Source: CAXMST01 sp963790085 (GTDB taxonomy: Bacteria; Actinomycetota; Thermoleophilia; Solirubrobacterales; 70-9). From it: a DNA stretch of 64,000 nucleotides. The translations under genes and the position numbers were made by a program. The notes under the pieces are model-generated. The model saw only the letters and a list, made by a program, of their open reading frames with translations, ran no database searches and had not been told where the DNA came from. Below are positions 36,119 to 44,709 of this stretch, in pieces (position 1 is the first letter of the stretch; every line of letters starts with the position of its first letter). The stretch covers positions 1 to 64,000 of the forward strand of contig CAWBNH010000013.1 of assembly GCA_963790085.1 (NCBI GenBank), in the 5' to 3' direction.

Positions 36119-37909
36119 TCATGCCACTGGGGTCGGGCTCGGCGCCGCTTGGCGCAAGCGGATCGTAAAGGTACTTCCCTGACCCTCCTCGGAGTCCACG
36201 GTTATCTCGCCACCCATCACGTCGATCATTCGCTTTGCGATCGCGAGGCCGAGGCCGAAGCCCTCACGCTCCAGCGATCCGCTACCACGATAGAACCGCT
36301 CGAAGACGCGATCGCGCTCCTCCGCCGGGATTCCCCCGCCGGTGTCCTCGACCTGGATCACGATCTCGTTCTCGCTGCCGCAGTAGGAGCGCAGCGTAAC
36401 GGTGCCGGGGGCAGGCGTGTGCTTGTAGGCATTGGTCAGCAGCCCGATCAGCACCTGGCGCAGGAGCACTGGATCGGCCTGCGCCGTCAAGTCGGGATCG
36501 CTCTCGATGTTGAGCTCGATCCCAGCGGGCGCCTCGGCGGTGTGCGCCGACTCGTTCAGCGCCATCTCGACGCTGGCGACGTGGGTCTCGCCCTCGCCGA
36601 TCGCCTCCATCCGGGCCAGCGTCAGCAGCGACTTGGTCAACCTCGAGACGCGGTCGACGTCCCCGGCAAGCCGGTTGAGGAAGTGCTCGCGGGCCTCTGG
36701 GTCGTCCTTCGCTCCGGAGCGGAGCACCTCGATCGCGCCCGACATGCCGGCGATCGGGTTGCGGAGCTCGTGCGCGGCGTTGGAGACGAACTCGCGCTCC
36801 GCCTCGTCGCGGCGCAGCTCCTCGGTCCGATCCCTGACCACGATCAGCACCGCCCTCTCGGCCGGCAGGTGGCGGGCGCTGATGCCGACGACGCGGTCAT
36901 CGATCCCGATGTGATCGTTCTCGACCGTGCCGCGATGGGTCGCGCGGCGCACCCAGGGACGCAGCGGCTCGGCCGGCCGCCCATCGGTGGTGATGAACTC
37001 CGAGGCGGCCGGGTTGGCGAAGCGGACATCGCCGTCCTCTCCGACGACGATCACCGCGTCCTCGAGCGACACGAACACCGCGGTGAGCCGGTCTCGCTCG
37101 GAGGAGAGCGCGTTGAAGGTCTCGGCCAGGGCGATCCGCATCGACTCCAGCGCCCGGCCGAGATCCCCGATCTCGTCCCGGCCGCGCGGCTCCAGCGGCT
37201 CGGCCAGATCGCCCTCGGCGATCCGCTCTGCCGCCGCCGCCAGGCGCTTGACCCTGGTCGTGATCAGGCTGGCGACGAGGAAGCCGATCAGCGCCGCGAC
37301 GCCGACCGCGTAGCCGAGTGCCCGCAGCCGCTGGCCCTGCAGCGCCGCGAGAGCCTCCTGGACCTCCTGGGGCCGCGAGGCCTGAACGAGCACCGCGCCG
37401 TCGACGCCCACCTGGTCATCGCGAAACAGGGGTAGGGCGACGACGGTCCCGCCGTCGGGCAGCGTGGCCACGTAGCGCCGGCCCTTGAGCGCGACCCTGC
37501 GGGCCCGGAACTGGTTCGGCACGCGGGCCAGGGTCCGGTCGGCGGCCGTGTCGGCACCCTCGATCGTCCGCCGGGTGAGCAGCTCGTTGTCGCTGTTGAA
37601 CACCCACGGCGCGAAGGCGTCGTTGCGATATTGGATAGTCACCTGGCGGCTGTCGCGGCCGGGGACCTGCTCGAGGTCGTTCGCCAGGTCGAGGGCGCGC
37701 CCCTGGGCGAGCTGGGTCGCCGTGTCCTCGGCCGCGCTCTCCGAGGACGCGGAGACGAACAGATAGACCGAGGCGCCGGTGAGGATCCCGATCGCGGCGA
37801 ACATCAACGCGAGCCAGAGGCGAACGCCGAACGGGCGATTCGGCCTGATCGGCTGGATCGCCGGTCGCTCGCCGGTCGAGGGCAGATCGGACGGGCTCAG
37901 GGACGCCAT
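36119..37909 (-). CDS. Sensor histidine kinase (HAMP-PAS-HisKA-HATPase)
   Basis: A 596-aa membrane kinase. Helix 1 (LWLALMFAAIGILTGASVYL) and helix 2 (YAVGVAALIGFLVASLITTR) frame an extracytoplasmic sensor of about 140 residues. HAMP follows (RLAAAAERIAEGDLAEPLEP). A PAS-like domain comes next (AVIVVGEDGDVRFANPAASE). HisKA has the phospho-His in FVSNAAHELRNPIAGMSG. HATPase_c has the N box (LLTNAYKHTP), G1 (VEDTGGGIPAEERDRVFERF) and G2 (GFGLGLAIAK). It is in the same direction as holB (18-base gap upstream) and the response regulator downstream. The architecture resembles the PhoR group, but the signal cannot be read from sequence. Confidence 0.94.
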   Translation of the reverse strand: MASLSPSDLPSTGERPAIQPIRPNRPFGVRLWLALMFAAIGILTGASVYLFVSASSESAAEDTATQLAQGRALDLANDLEQVPGRDSRQVTIQYRNDAFAPWVFNSDNELLTRRTIEGADTAADRTLARVPNQFRARRVALKGRRYVATLPDGGTVVALPLFRDDQVGVDGAVLVQASRPQEVQEALAALQGQRLRALGYAVGVAALIGFLVASLITTRVKRLAAAAERIAEGDLAEPLEPRGRDEIGDLGRALESMRIALAETFNALSSERDRLTAVFVSLEDAVIVVGEDGDVRFANPAASEFITTDGRPAEPLRPWVRRATHRGTVENDHIGIDDRVVGISARHLPAERAVLIVVRDRTEELRRDEAEREFVSNAAHELRNPIAGMSGAIEVLRSGAKDDPEAREHFLNRLAGDVDRVSRLTKSLLTLARMEAIGEGETHVASVEMALNESAHTAEAPAGIELNIESDPDLTAQADPVLLRQVLIGLLTNAYKHTPAPGTVTLRSYCGSENEIVIQVEDTGGGIPAEERDRVFERFYRGSGSLEREGFGLGLAIAKRMIDVMGGEITVDSEEGQGSTFTIRLRQAAPSPTPVA

Positions 37910-37933
37910 GCTCACCGTGTTTTAGAGCAACGG

Positions 37934-39079
37934 TCAGCTCTCTCCAAGGGTCGAGGCGATCCGATGGAAGAGAGCATCCAGCGCGAGCTCCTCGTTGACG
38001 TTCACCGTCAGCCGCCTGCGGGTCTCCATCGCCCGTTCGGCAGCCTGCCGCGCCGCACCTGGATCGATGCCGCCCGAATCGGCCGCGAGCTCCGCGGCCC
38101 GGTCGGCGTTTCGGGCGAGCTCGGCGGCCCCCTCGGCATGAGCGAGCAGATCCGTGAACCAGGCGGCACACAGCGAGAGGGCCGCGTCGATGGCCTCGGT
38201 GCGCTCGCGCCGAGCCGCACGCTTGGCCGCCTCGGCTCCCTCACGGCGAATCCGGTCCGCCTCGCGACCCTTGCCGAGCTGCTCGGCTCGCGCGGCCGCG
38301 GCATGCTCGACCTCGGCGGCCCGCTGCTCACCGATCTCGGCGGCTTGCCCGAGCAACTCGGTCCACGGTCTCTCCTCGAGCCGCCCCGCGCGGGCGGCTC
38401 GGCAGCAGCGCTCGCTGAGCTCACGAAGTCGGATCCCGGGATCGGAGGCGAGGAACCGCGCCCGGTCGAGGTCGCCGTCGGCGAGCGCGGCGAGCGCCGT
38501 CGCCGTCCCCGGCGGGAGGTCGCGCTCGGCGGCGAGCCGCTGCTCGATCAGCCGGCGCCGCAGCGCCGTGAAGCGGACCGTCTGGCAGCGGCTGCGCACC
38601 GTCTCGAGCAGCGCCTCCGGCTCGGAGGAGATCAGCAGCAGATGCGCGTACGGCGGCGGCTCCTCGAGCGTCTTCAACAGCGCGTTCTGGCTCTCCTCGG
38701 CCAGCGCGTCGGCGGCCTCGATCACGTAGACGCTGCGCTCGCCCTCGAACGGGCGGTAGGAGATCGCGCCGATCACCCGGCCACGGATCTCATCGATCAG
38801 GTGCTGGTTGCCGGGCGGCTGGACCCAGGTCAGATCCGGGTGCGGCGATGGTGCGGCGAGCGCCCGGCGGCGGGCGTCCTCCGGCTCACCGGCGCCTGTC
38901 GCGAGCAACTCGGCGGCGAAGGCGCGGGCCACGGCGCGCTTGCCGCTGCCCGCCGGCCCGATCAGCGCGTAGGCGTGTGCCGGGCCCGCCGCGAGCGCGG
39001 CCGCGAGCGCGGCCCGGGCGGCCGGCTGCTCCTCGGTCGCCGCCGCGAGCGATTCGTGCATGCCGTCGACCGCGCTCAC
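37934..39079 (-). CDS. holB: DNA polymerase III delta' subunit (clamp loader)
   Basis: A 381-aa AAA+ protein. AYALIGPAGSGKRAVARAFA is the P-loop, VIEAADALAEESQNALLKTL follows the delta' form of the Walker B region, and PPYAHLLLISSEPEALLETV leads to RSRCQTVRFTAL, an SRC motif typical of clamp-loader subunits. The C-terminal half is helical and charged. The first codon overlaps the tmk stop by four bases (39076-39079), giving translational coupling and supporting this start. It loads the sliding clamp together with delta and tau/gamma at the replication fork. Confidence 0.9.
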   Translation of the reverse strand: MSAVDGMHESLAAATEEQPAARAALAAALAAGPAHAYALIGPAGSGKRAVARAFAAELLATGAGEPEDARRRALAAPSPHPDLTWVQPPGNQHLIDEIRGRVIGAISYRPFEGERSVYVIEAADALAEESQNALLKTLEEPPPYAHLLLISSEPEALLETVRSRCQTVRFTALRRRLIEQRLAAERDLPPGTATALAALADGDLDRARFLASDPGIRLRELSERCCRAARAGRLEERPWTELLGQAAEIGEQRAAEVEHAAAARAEQLGKGREADRIRREGAEAAKRAARRERTEAIDAALSLCAAWFTDLLAHAEGAAELARNADRAAELAADSGGIDPGAARQAAERAMETRRRLTVNVNEELALDALFHRIASTLGES

Positions 39080-39678
39080 CGCTCGATCCCGAGGGCCGCC
39101 AGCACGCGCTCGTGCACCCGCTCGGGGCTACCGGTCGCGTCGACGACGACGATCCGCTCCGGCTCGGACTCCGCGAGCTCGTCGAACGCCCGGGCGACCG
39201 CCACCCGGAAGCCGTCGCCCTCACCCTCGAAGCGGTCGTCCCCGTAGTCGCCGCGGCGCTCGCCGCGGGCGGCTGCCTCCGCCGCGGGGAGCCGCAGCAG
39301 CACGGTGCGGTCAGGGACGCAGCCGGCGACGGCGACGGCGTTCAGCTCCTTCGCCACCTCGACGCCGAGCCCCCTGGCCGCCCCCTGATAGGCGACCGTG
39401 GAATCGATGAAGCGGTCGCAGACGACGGGCCGTCCGGCCTCGAGCGCGGGGCGAATCGCGCTCTCGACCAGCTCGGCGCGGGCGGCGAGAAACAGGAGCA
39501 GCTCGGTCCGCGGCGAGAGCTCGGTCTCGGGATCCTTGAGGATCTCGCGGAGCCGCTCCCCGGCGCGGGTACCGCCCGGCTCCCGGAGCAGCAGTGCCTC
39601 AGGGCCGAGCGCGGCGGCCAGCAGCTCGGCCTGGGTGCTCTTGCCGGCGCCGTCGATCCCCTCGAAGGTGACGAACAT
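39076..39678 (-). CDS. tmk: Thymidylate kinase
   Basis: A 200-aa dTMP kinase that phosphorylates dTMP to dTDP using ATP. It has the P-loop FVTFEGIDGAGKSTQAELLA, the dTMP-binding LLLREPGGTRAGERLREILK, the DR(F/Y) motif in VVCDRFIDSTVAYQGAARGL, and a LID region rich in Arg (AAARGERRGDYGDDRFEGEG). The length is normal. It is followed with a 4-base overlap by holB, an arrangement found in many bacteria, and preceded by topA 15 bases upstream. Confidence 0.96.
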   Translation of the reverse strand: MFVTFEGIDGAGKSTQAELLAAALGPEALLLREPGGTRAGERLREILKDPETELSPRTELLLFLAARAELVESAIRPALEAGRPVVCDRFIDSTVAYQGAARGLGVEVAKELNAVAVAGCVPDRTVLLRLPAAEAAARGERRGDYGDDRFEGEGDGFRVAVARAFDELAESEPERIVVVDATGSPERVHERVLAALGIER

Positions 39679-39693
39679 CGCGCGGCGGCGCGG

Positions 39694-42018
39694 TCAAGAG
39701 CGACTGCGGGCGGTCGACTTGCCGCGCGTCGCACGCTTGGTCCGCGTGGTCGTGGTCGGGGGCTTCTTGCGCGCCCCCCCACCCTTCTTCGGCTTTGGCT
39801 TGGCGGGCTTCGCGCCGGCGGCTGCCTCGCCGTCATCCTCGCCCTTGGCGGCCTTGCGCTTCTCCGCCTCCTCCTTGGCCTTGCGGCGCTCCTCGCGCTT
39901 CTGCCGCATCTCGACCATCGTCGGGCAGTCGTCGTTCAGGCACAGCTTCCAGGGCCGCCCGCGGAAGCCCCTGACCGTGAGCCGCGGCCGAACGCCGCAG
40001 ACCGAGCACCTCGGCTCGAGCCGCCAGAGCTCATAGCCGCGGCCGGGCAACGGGCCCGAGTTGCCGCACGACTCAGGGTCCTCGGGGTCGTCGCGGTTGT
40101 AGCCCTCGCAACCCCAGAACCGCTTGCCGCCCTTGAGGTCGATGATCCGGAGTCGGTTCGGGGAGCCGTCCTCGTGCACGGTGCGGCCCTTCTCCTCGCA
40201 GACCTCGCAGACCCCGATGAACTTGTCCTCGTCCATCCCGGCCCAGATCGTCTTCGCGAGGTCCTCGCGGCGCTCGAACAGGTCGTCGTAGGTCTGGTGC
40301 AGCATGTCGCGGCTGATCTTGATCACCTCGTCCTTGGAGATCTCGCCGGCCGCGATCTCGTCCATGTCGCGCTCCAGCTCGGCCGTCATCTCCGGCGTGG
40401 CCATCCGCAGGACGTGGTCCCTGAAGGCCTTGTACATCGCGATCCCGGTCTCCGACGGCTCCGGTGGGTTGTTGAAGACGTAGCCGCGCGAGTAGAGCTT
40501 CTGGATGATGTCGGGGCGGGTCGCCTTCGTCCCCAGGCCGAGCTCCTCCATCATCTCGATCAGCTTGCCCTGGCTGATCCGCGAGGGCGGCTGGGTCTCC
40601 TTGTCCACCATCCACGGGGCGCCGTCGAGATCGAGCTTCTGGCCCTGCTCGAGCGCGGGCAGCTCGTTGTCGGCCGAGCGCGCGTAGGTGTAGATCGCGG
40701 CGTAACCGGGGTCGACGACGATCGAGCCGCGAACGAAGTACGTCTCGCTGCCGGCCCGGATGTCGGCGCGCGCGGACTCGGTGATCATCGGCGAGCCGAA
40801 GGTCGCGAGGAAGCGGCGCGCGACGAGCTCGTAGACCCGGCGCTTGGGCCCCTCCAGCGCATTCGGGTAGACCGCCTGCGTCGGGTAGATCGGTGGATGG
40901 TCGGTGGTCTCCTTCTTGCCCCGGGTCGGCGTCAGGCTCGGCTGGTCGAGCAGGCCCTTGGCCGCGTCGAACTCCGGGATCCTGACCAACGAGGAGACCA
41001 GCTCCCTGAGATCCAGCGACGGCGGGTAGACCGTGTTGTCGGTCCGCGGGTAGGAGATGAAGCCGTCCATGTACAGGTCCTCGGCGATCCGCATCGCCTG
41101 CGACGGCGTGATCCCGAGCCGGCTCGAGGCGTCGGTCGTGAATGCGGTCGTGTTGTAGGGCGTGGGCGGCTTGCGGGTGTTCTTGCGCTTCGAGAGCTCG
41201 ACGACCTCGCCCGGCGAGTCGGTCGCCGCCAGCGCGGCCTCGGCCTCCGGCTTGTCCCAGAACTTGTCGACCTTGTGGTGGGCCTCGAACGAGCCGTCTG
41301 GATGGCTGAACTTCGCGAACACCTCCCAGAACGGCTTCGCCACGTGCGCGCGACGCTCCATCTCGCGCTCGACGATCAGCCCCAGCGTCGGGCTCTGCAC
41401 CCTGCCGACGCTGAGGAAGTTGGAGCCGAAGCGCCGGGTCGCGAGTGAGACCGCGCGGGTCAGCGTCGCGCCCCAGATCAGGTCGATCTCCTGCCGCACC
41501 TGGGCGGCGTAGGCGAGCGGGTAGGAGAGCTCGTCGAGCTCGCTGAAGGCGCGCTCGATCTCATCCTTGGTCAGGGCCGAGTAGCGGGCGCGCTTGACCG
41601 CCGGCCGGGCGCCCTCCGCGACGTCGACCAGCTCGGGGTTGACGTCGAGCGCCTCGTCGAGCGCCTCGAGCCCGATCAGCTCGCCCTCGCGGTCGAAGTC
41701 GGTGGCGATCACGATCGAGCTCGCCTCCTTGGCGAGCTTGCGGACGGCCTTGACGACGTTCTTGTCGGTCGGCTCCTTGACCAGCTCGGCATCGATCAGG
41801 GTCTTCGGATCGGTCTCCTGCCAGTTGGAGTAGCCGTCGGGAAAGGCGGGGTTGAGGACGTGGCCCTTGAGCCCGACGGCGGTCTGCGCCTCACCGGAGG
41901 GGTCCTCCCAGGTGTAGAAGGGCGTCTTGTAGCTGGCGTCGGCCTTGGCCTCGCCGCCGCTGAGGATCTCGGAGATCTTCTTGGCGGAGTTGTTCTTCTC
42001 GGTGACGATCAGTCTCAT
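39694..42018 (-). CDS. topA: DNA topoisomerase I (type IA), archaeal-like
   Basis: A 774-aa type IA topoisomerase that relaxes negative supercoils. The TOPRIM domain begins MRLIVTEKNNSAKKISEILS and holds the metal site IVIATDFDREGELIG. The active-site tyrosine lies in DGFISYPRTDNTVYPPSLDL. FGSNFLSVGRVQSPTLGLIV is the conserved domain IV region. The C-terminus has cysteine pairs (CEVCEEKGRTV, WGCEGYN, CSVCGVRPRL, CLNDDC) for zinc fingers, then a Lys/Arg tail (RTKRATRGKSTARSRS). The TEKNNSAKKI start and SYPRTDN form match archaeal enzymes more than the VESPAKA/YMRTDS form usual in actinobacteria; this comparison is from family knowledge. It is probably the first gene of the topA-tmk-holB-kinase-regulator run. 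Confidence 0.93.
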   Translation of the reverse strand: MRLIVTEKNNSAKKISEILSGGEAKADASYKTPFYTWEDPSGEAQTAVGLKGHVLNPAFPDGYSNWQETDPKTLIDAELVKEPTDKNVVKAVRKLAKEASSIVIATDFDREGELIGLEALDEALDVNPELVDVAEGARPAVKRARYSALTKDEIERAFSELDELSYPLAYAAQVRQEIDLIWGATLTRAVSLATRRFGSNFLSVGRVQSPTLGLIVEREMERRAHVAKPFWEVFAKFSHPDGSFEAHHKVDKFWDKPEAEAALAATDSPGEVVELSKRKNTRKPPTPYNTTAFTTDASSRLGITPSQAMRIAEDLYMDGFISYPRTDNTVYPPSLDLRELVSSLVRIPEFDAAKGLLDQPSLTPTRGKKETTDHPPIYPTQAVYPNALEGPKRRVYELVARRFLATFGSPMITESARADIRAGSETYFVRGSIVVDPGYAAIYTYARSADNELPALEQGQKLDLDGAPWMVDKETQPPSRISQGKLIEMMEELGLGTKATRPDIIQKLYSRGYVFNNPPEPSETGIAMYKAFRDHVLRMATPEMTAELERDMDEIAAGEISKDEVIKISRDMLHQTYDDLFERREDLAKTIWAGMDEDKFIGVCEVCEEKGRTVHEDGSPNRLRIIDLKGGKRFWGCEGYNRDDPEDPESCGNSGPLPGRGYELWRLEPRCSVCGVRPRLTVRGFRGRPWKLCLNDDCPTMVEMRQKREERRKAKEEAEKRKAAKGEDDGEAAAGAKPAKPKPKKGGGARKKPPTTTTRTKRATRGKSTARSRS

Positions 42019-42166
42019 GGGCGGGGCTCCGAGCGCGGTTGTCGGCGGCAGCGGGCGGCGACTGTAGCAACCGCCGCAAGCGGCACTTCGCGCTTCGGAC
42101 TGTCGGCCGGCGCCCTCGGCGCCCGCCGCGGCTGTCGGCGGCCGGCCTCTTCTAACCTATTGGCCG

Positions 42167-42922
42167 ATGCCCGCTCAGCAGTACGAAGGCAAGCCGTGCG
42201 TCTGCCAGTTCCGCAGGGAGATCTGCGACCAATCCTGCGTGCGAGGGATGCTCGAGACGCCGTTCTACATTGCCTGCCTGCGGCTCAGCGGCCGCCGCTG
42301 CCTGGTGGTCGGCGCCGGCGACATCGGCCTCGACAAGGTCGAGGGCCTGCTCGCATGCGACGCCGACGTGGTCGTCGTCGCTCCCGAGGCGGCGAACGCC
42401 GAGATCGAGCGACTCGCGGCCGAGGGCTCGATCAGCTTCGAGCGCCGCGCCTGGGAGCCCGCGGACCTCGAGGGGACCTTCATGGCGATCGCGGCGACCA
42501 ACGACACCGATACGAACATCGCCGTCTACGAGGCCGCGGAGCAGCGAGCGATGCTGGTCAACGTCGTCGACGTTCCCAGCCTCTGCAACTTCATCCTCCC
42601 GGCGATCGTCCGCACCGGCCCGCTGGCGATCGCGATCTCCACGGCGGGCGCCTCGCCGGCCCTCGCCAAGCGGATGAAACGGGAGATCTCGGAGCTGTTC
42701 GGAGAGCAGTACGCGGAGCTCGCCGGGATCCTCAACGACCATCGCGGCTGGGCAAAGGGGACGCTGCCGACCTACCAGGACCGCAAGGCCTTCTTCGAGG
42801 AGATCGTCAACGGCGATCCCGACCCCGTCGAGCTGCTCCGCGCCGGAAGGCGCGACGAGCTCGAGCAGCTGATCGCCGCGGCGCGGGAGCGCCACGCCGA
42901 GCGGGTCACCAGCGCCGCCTAG
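42167..42922 (+). CDS. Precorrin-2 dehydrogenase/siroheme synthase N-terminal-domain protein
   Basis: A 251-aa protein matching the NAD-dependent dehydrogenase half of CysG/Met8, which oxidises precorrin-2 to sirohydrochlorin and may insert iron. RRCLVVGAGDIGLDKVEGLL is the nucleotide-binding loop. VVAPEAANAEIERLAAEG, AIAATNDTDTNIAVYEAAEQ, and LVNVVDVPSLCNFILPAIVR with the conserved ISTAGASPALAKRMKREISE follow in family order. The first 27 residues form an extension with four cysteines (CVCQFRREICDQSC), absent from usual members. If translation begins at the ATG 42248 instead, this extension is lost. The neighbour at 42965 is co-directional but unrelated. Confidence 0.87.
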   Translation: MPAQQYEGKPCVCQFRREICDQSCVRGMLETPFYIACLRLSGRRCLVVGAGDIGLDKVEGLLACDADVVVVAPEAANAEIERLAAEGSISFERRAWEPADLEGTFMAIAATNDTDTNIAVYEAAEQRAMLVNVVDVPSLCNFILPAIVRTGPLAIAISTAGASPALAKRMKREISELFGEQYAELAGILNDHRGWAKGTLPTYQDRKAFFEEIVNGDPDPVELLRAGRRDELEQLIAAARERHAERVTSAA

Positions 42923-42964
42923 GGGTACGTGCCGGCCGGGGCTCGGCGGCTAGGATCCGCGGCC

Positions 42965-43759
42965 ATGCGGATCGCCGGATCACGCGCGCTCGTCACCGGG
43001 GCCTCGTCGGGGATCGGCGCCGAGATCGCCCGCGAGCTCGCCCGCCGGGGGGCCGAGCCGATTCTCGTCGCCCGCGGCGCCGAGAAGCTCGAGCAACTCG
43101 CGACGGAGCTGCGCGCGGCGGGCGCCACCGTCGAGGTCGAGCCGTGCGACCTCACCGACGACGCCGACATCGGCCGGCTCGCGGGGCGGCTGCTCGAAGG
43201 CGACGGCGCGCCGGACATCCTCGTCAACAACGCCGGGGCAGGGATCTGGCGCGCGATCGACGAGACCGAGACGGGCTATGGAGCCGCAGCGATGCAACTC
43301 CCCTACCTCGCGGCCTACGAGCTGAGCCGGCTGCTCGTCCCGGCGATGATCGCCCGCGGCTCCGGCTGGATCCTGAACATGACCTCGGCCGCTGCCTACG
43401 TGACGATCCCGGGGGCGACGGCATACGGCGTCGCCCGCTGGGCGATGCGGGCGTTCAGCTACCAGCTCGACGCGGACCTGCGGGGAACCGGCGTAGGGGT
43501 GACGCTGCTGGCGCCGTTCGAGGTGGACTCCCCCTATTTCGACAACAACCCCGGCTCGCGCGAGCGGATCCCGAAGATCACCGCACTGGTCGGGACGATG
43601 ACTCCAGAGGACGTCGGCGTGGCGGCGGTCGACTCGATCGAGCGCGAGCGCCGCGAGTGGCTGATCCCGGCGCGCGGACGTTGGATCCGCCGCCTGACCC
43701 CGCCGCCGGTGATGCGGAGGCTGCTTCAGCTCACCGGCTGGAAGCGGCAGCGCCCTTAG
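42965..43759 (+). CDS. Short-chain dehydrogenase/reductase with YxxxR in place of YxxxK
   Basis: A 264-aa SDR. The cofactor motif is ALVTGASSGIGAEIARELAR, the NNAG motif is DILVNNAGAGIWRAIDETE, and the catalytic Ser is in WILNMTSAAAYVTIPG. The Tyr lies in ATAYGVARWAMRAFSYQL, where the lysine four residues after Tyr is arginine. The C-terminal part ends in a basic, proline-containing segment (RWIRRLTPPPVMRRLLQLTG) that may bind membrane. The ATG 42965 is chosen over one 12 codons upstream by fit to the family start. Activity with the Arg substitution is uncertain. It converges with the hemolysin III-family gene 3 bases later. Confidence 0.88.
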   Translation: MRIAGSRALVTGASSGIGAEIARELARRGAEPILVARGAEKLEQLATELRAAGATVEVEPCDLTDDADIGRLAGRLLEGDGAPDILVNNAGAGIWRAIDETETGYGAAAMQLPYLAAYELSRLLVPAMIARGSGWILNMTSAAAYVTIPGATAYGVARWAMRAFSYQLDADLRGTGVGVTLLAPFEVDSPYFDNNPGSRERIPKITALVGTMTPEDVGVAAVDSIERERREWLIPARGRWIRRLTPPPVMRRLLQLTGWKRQRP

Positions 43760-43762
43760 CGC

Positions 43763-44575
43763 TCAGCCGGCCGGGCCCGCGTAGATCGCGATCGCGGCGA
43801 AGTGCGCGGCCGCGGCGACGACAACCAGCACGTGGAAGATCTCGTGGTAGCCGAAGACGGCGGGCCGGGGGTCGGGCCTCTGCATCGCGTAGACGACCGC
43901 CCCGACGACGTAGAGCCCGCCGCCGAGCGCGATCAGGGCGCCCGCGCCGATGCCTGCCCGCGAGATGATCGCGGGCAGGGCGATGGCGCCGAGGCTGCCG
44001 ACCGCGACGTAGACGGTCGATGAGACCCACTTCGGCGCCTCGATCCAGACCGTCTCGACCACGATCCCGGCGACCGCACCCGCCCAGACCGCGATCAGCA
44101 CCGCCGTCGCCAGGGGTCCCTCGAGGGTCAGCACCGCGAACGGGGTGATCGTGCCGGCGATCAGCAGGAAGATCATCGAGTGGTCGAGCCGTCGCATCCA
44201 GCGACGGACGCCGGCCCGCTTCCAATCGACCCGGTGGTAGAGGGCGCTGGTGCCGAGCAGCGCCGACAGCGAGAGCGCGTAGATGCCGAGCGACACCCGT
44301 CCCGCCACGCTCTGTCCGATCAGGAGCACGAGCAGGACTCCGGCGAGGACGGAGACCGGGAACGCGTACTCGTGGATGACGCCGCGGAGCCGCGGCTTGA
44401 CCCGGGCCTGAAGCTCCCCGGCGGCGGTCCGGGCGGCCTCGACTCGCTCCAACCCGGCCTCGCGGGCGGCACCGACCCGCTCCAAGCCCGCCTCGCGGGC
44501 GGCGGCCGCGCGCTCGCGGGCGGCTCCCGCTCGCTCGCGGCCACCCTCGACAGCCTTTCGCATCCCGTCCGTCAC
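43763..44575 (-). CDS. Hemolysin III/PAQR-family membrane protein with repetitive N-terminal helix
   Basis: A 270-aa protein. Residues about 65-270 are the seven-helix HlyIII/PAQR domain with its likely metal-binding residues: LLGTSALYHRVDW, RRLDHSMIFLLIAGTITPFA and FGYHEIFHVLVVVAAAAHFA. The N-terminal 60 residues are a charged helix containing near-repeats of AAREAGLERV, absent from most family members. HlyIII proteins are implicated in hydrolase activity and membrane homeostasis; the hemolysin name is historical. It is convergent with the SDR and divergent from nrdR. Confidence 0.88.
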   Translation of the reverse strand: MTDGMRKAVEGGRERAGAARERAAAAREAGLERVGAAREAGLERVEAARTAAGELQARVKPRLRGVIHEYAFPVSVLAGVLLVLLIGQSVAGRVSLGIYALSLSALLGTSALYHRVDWKRAGVRRWMRRLDHSMIFLLIAGTITPFAVLTLEGPLATAVLIAVWAGAVAGIVVETVWIEAPKWVSSTVYVAVGSLGAIALPAIISRAGIGAGALIALGGGLYVVGAVVYAMQRPDPRPAVFGYHEIFHVLVVVAAAAHFAAIAIYAGPAG

Positions 44576-44709
44576 AACGACGATTATTGCGCTCGGCGGC
44601 GTCGGTCGCTGCGGCCGACGTCACAGAGGCGCGAACGCTGCAGCGTCCGAAGACGCTAGATCTGGTGTCCTCGCGATTCCGTCCGCTACCGCTAGTACCT
44701 TCTTCACCC

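Noticed and set aside
38848..41448. An 866-codon open frame antisense to holB, tmk and topA
   Set aside because: It spans three conserved genes on the other strand and has the same shadow composition, with no domain.
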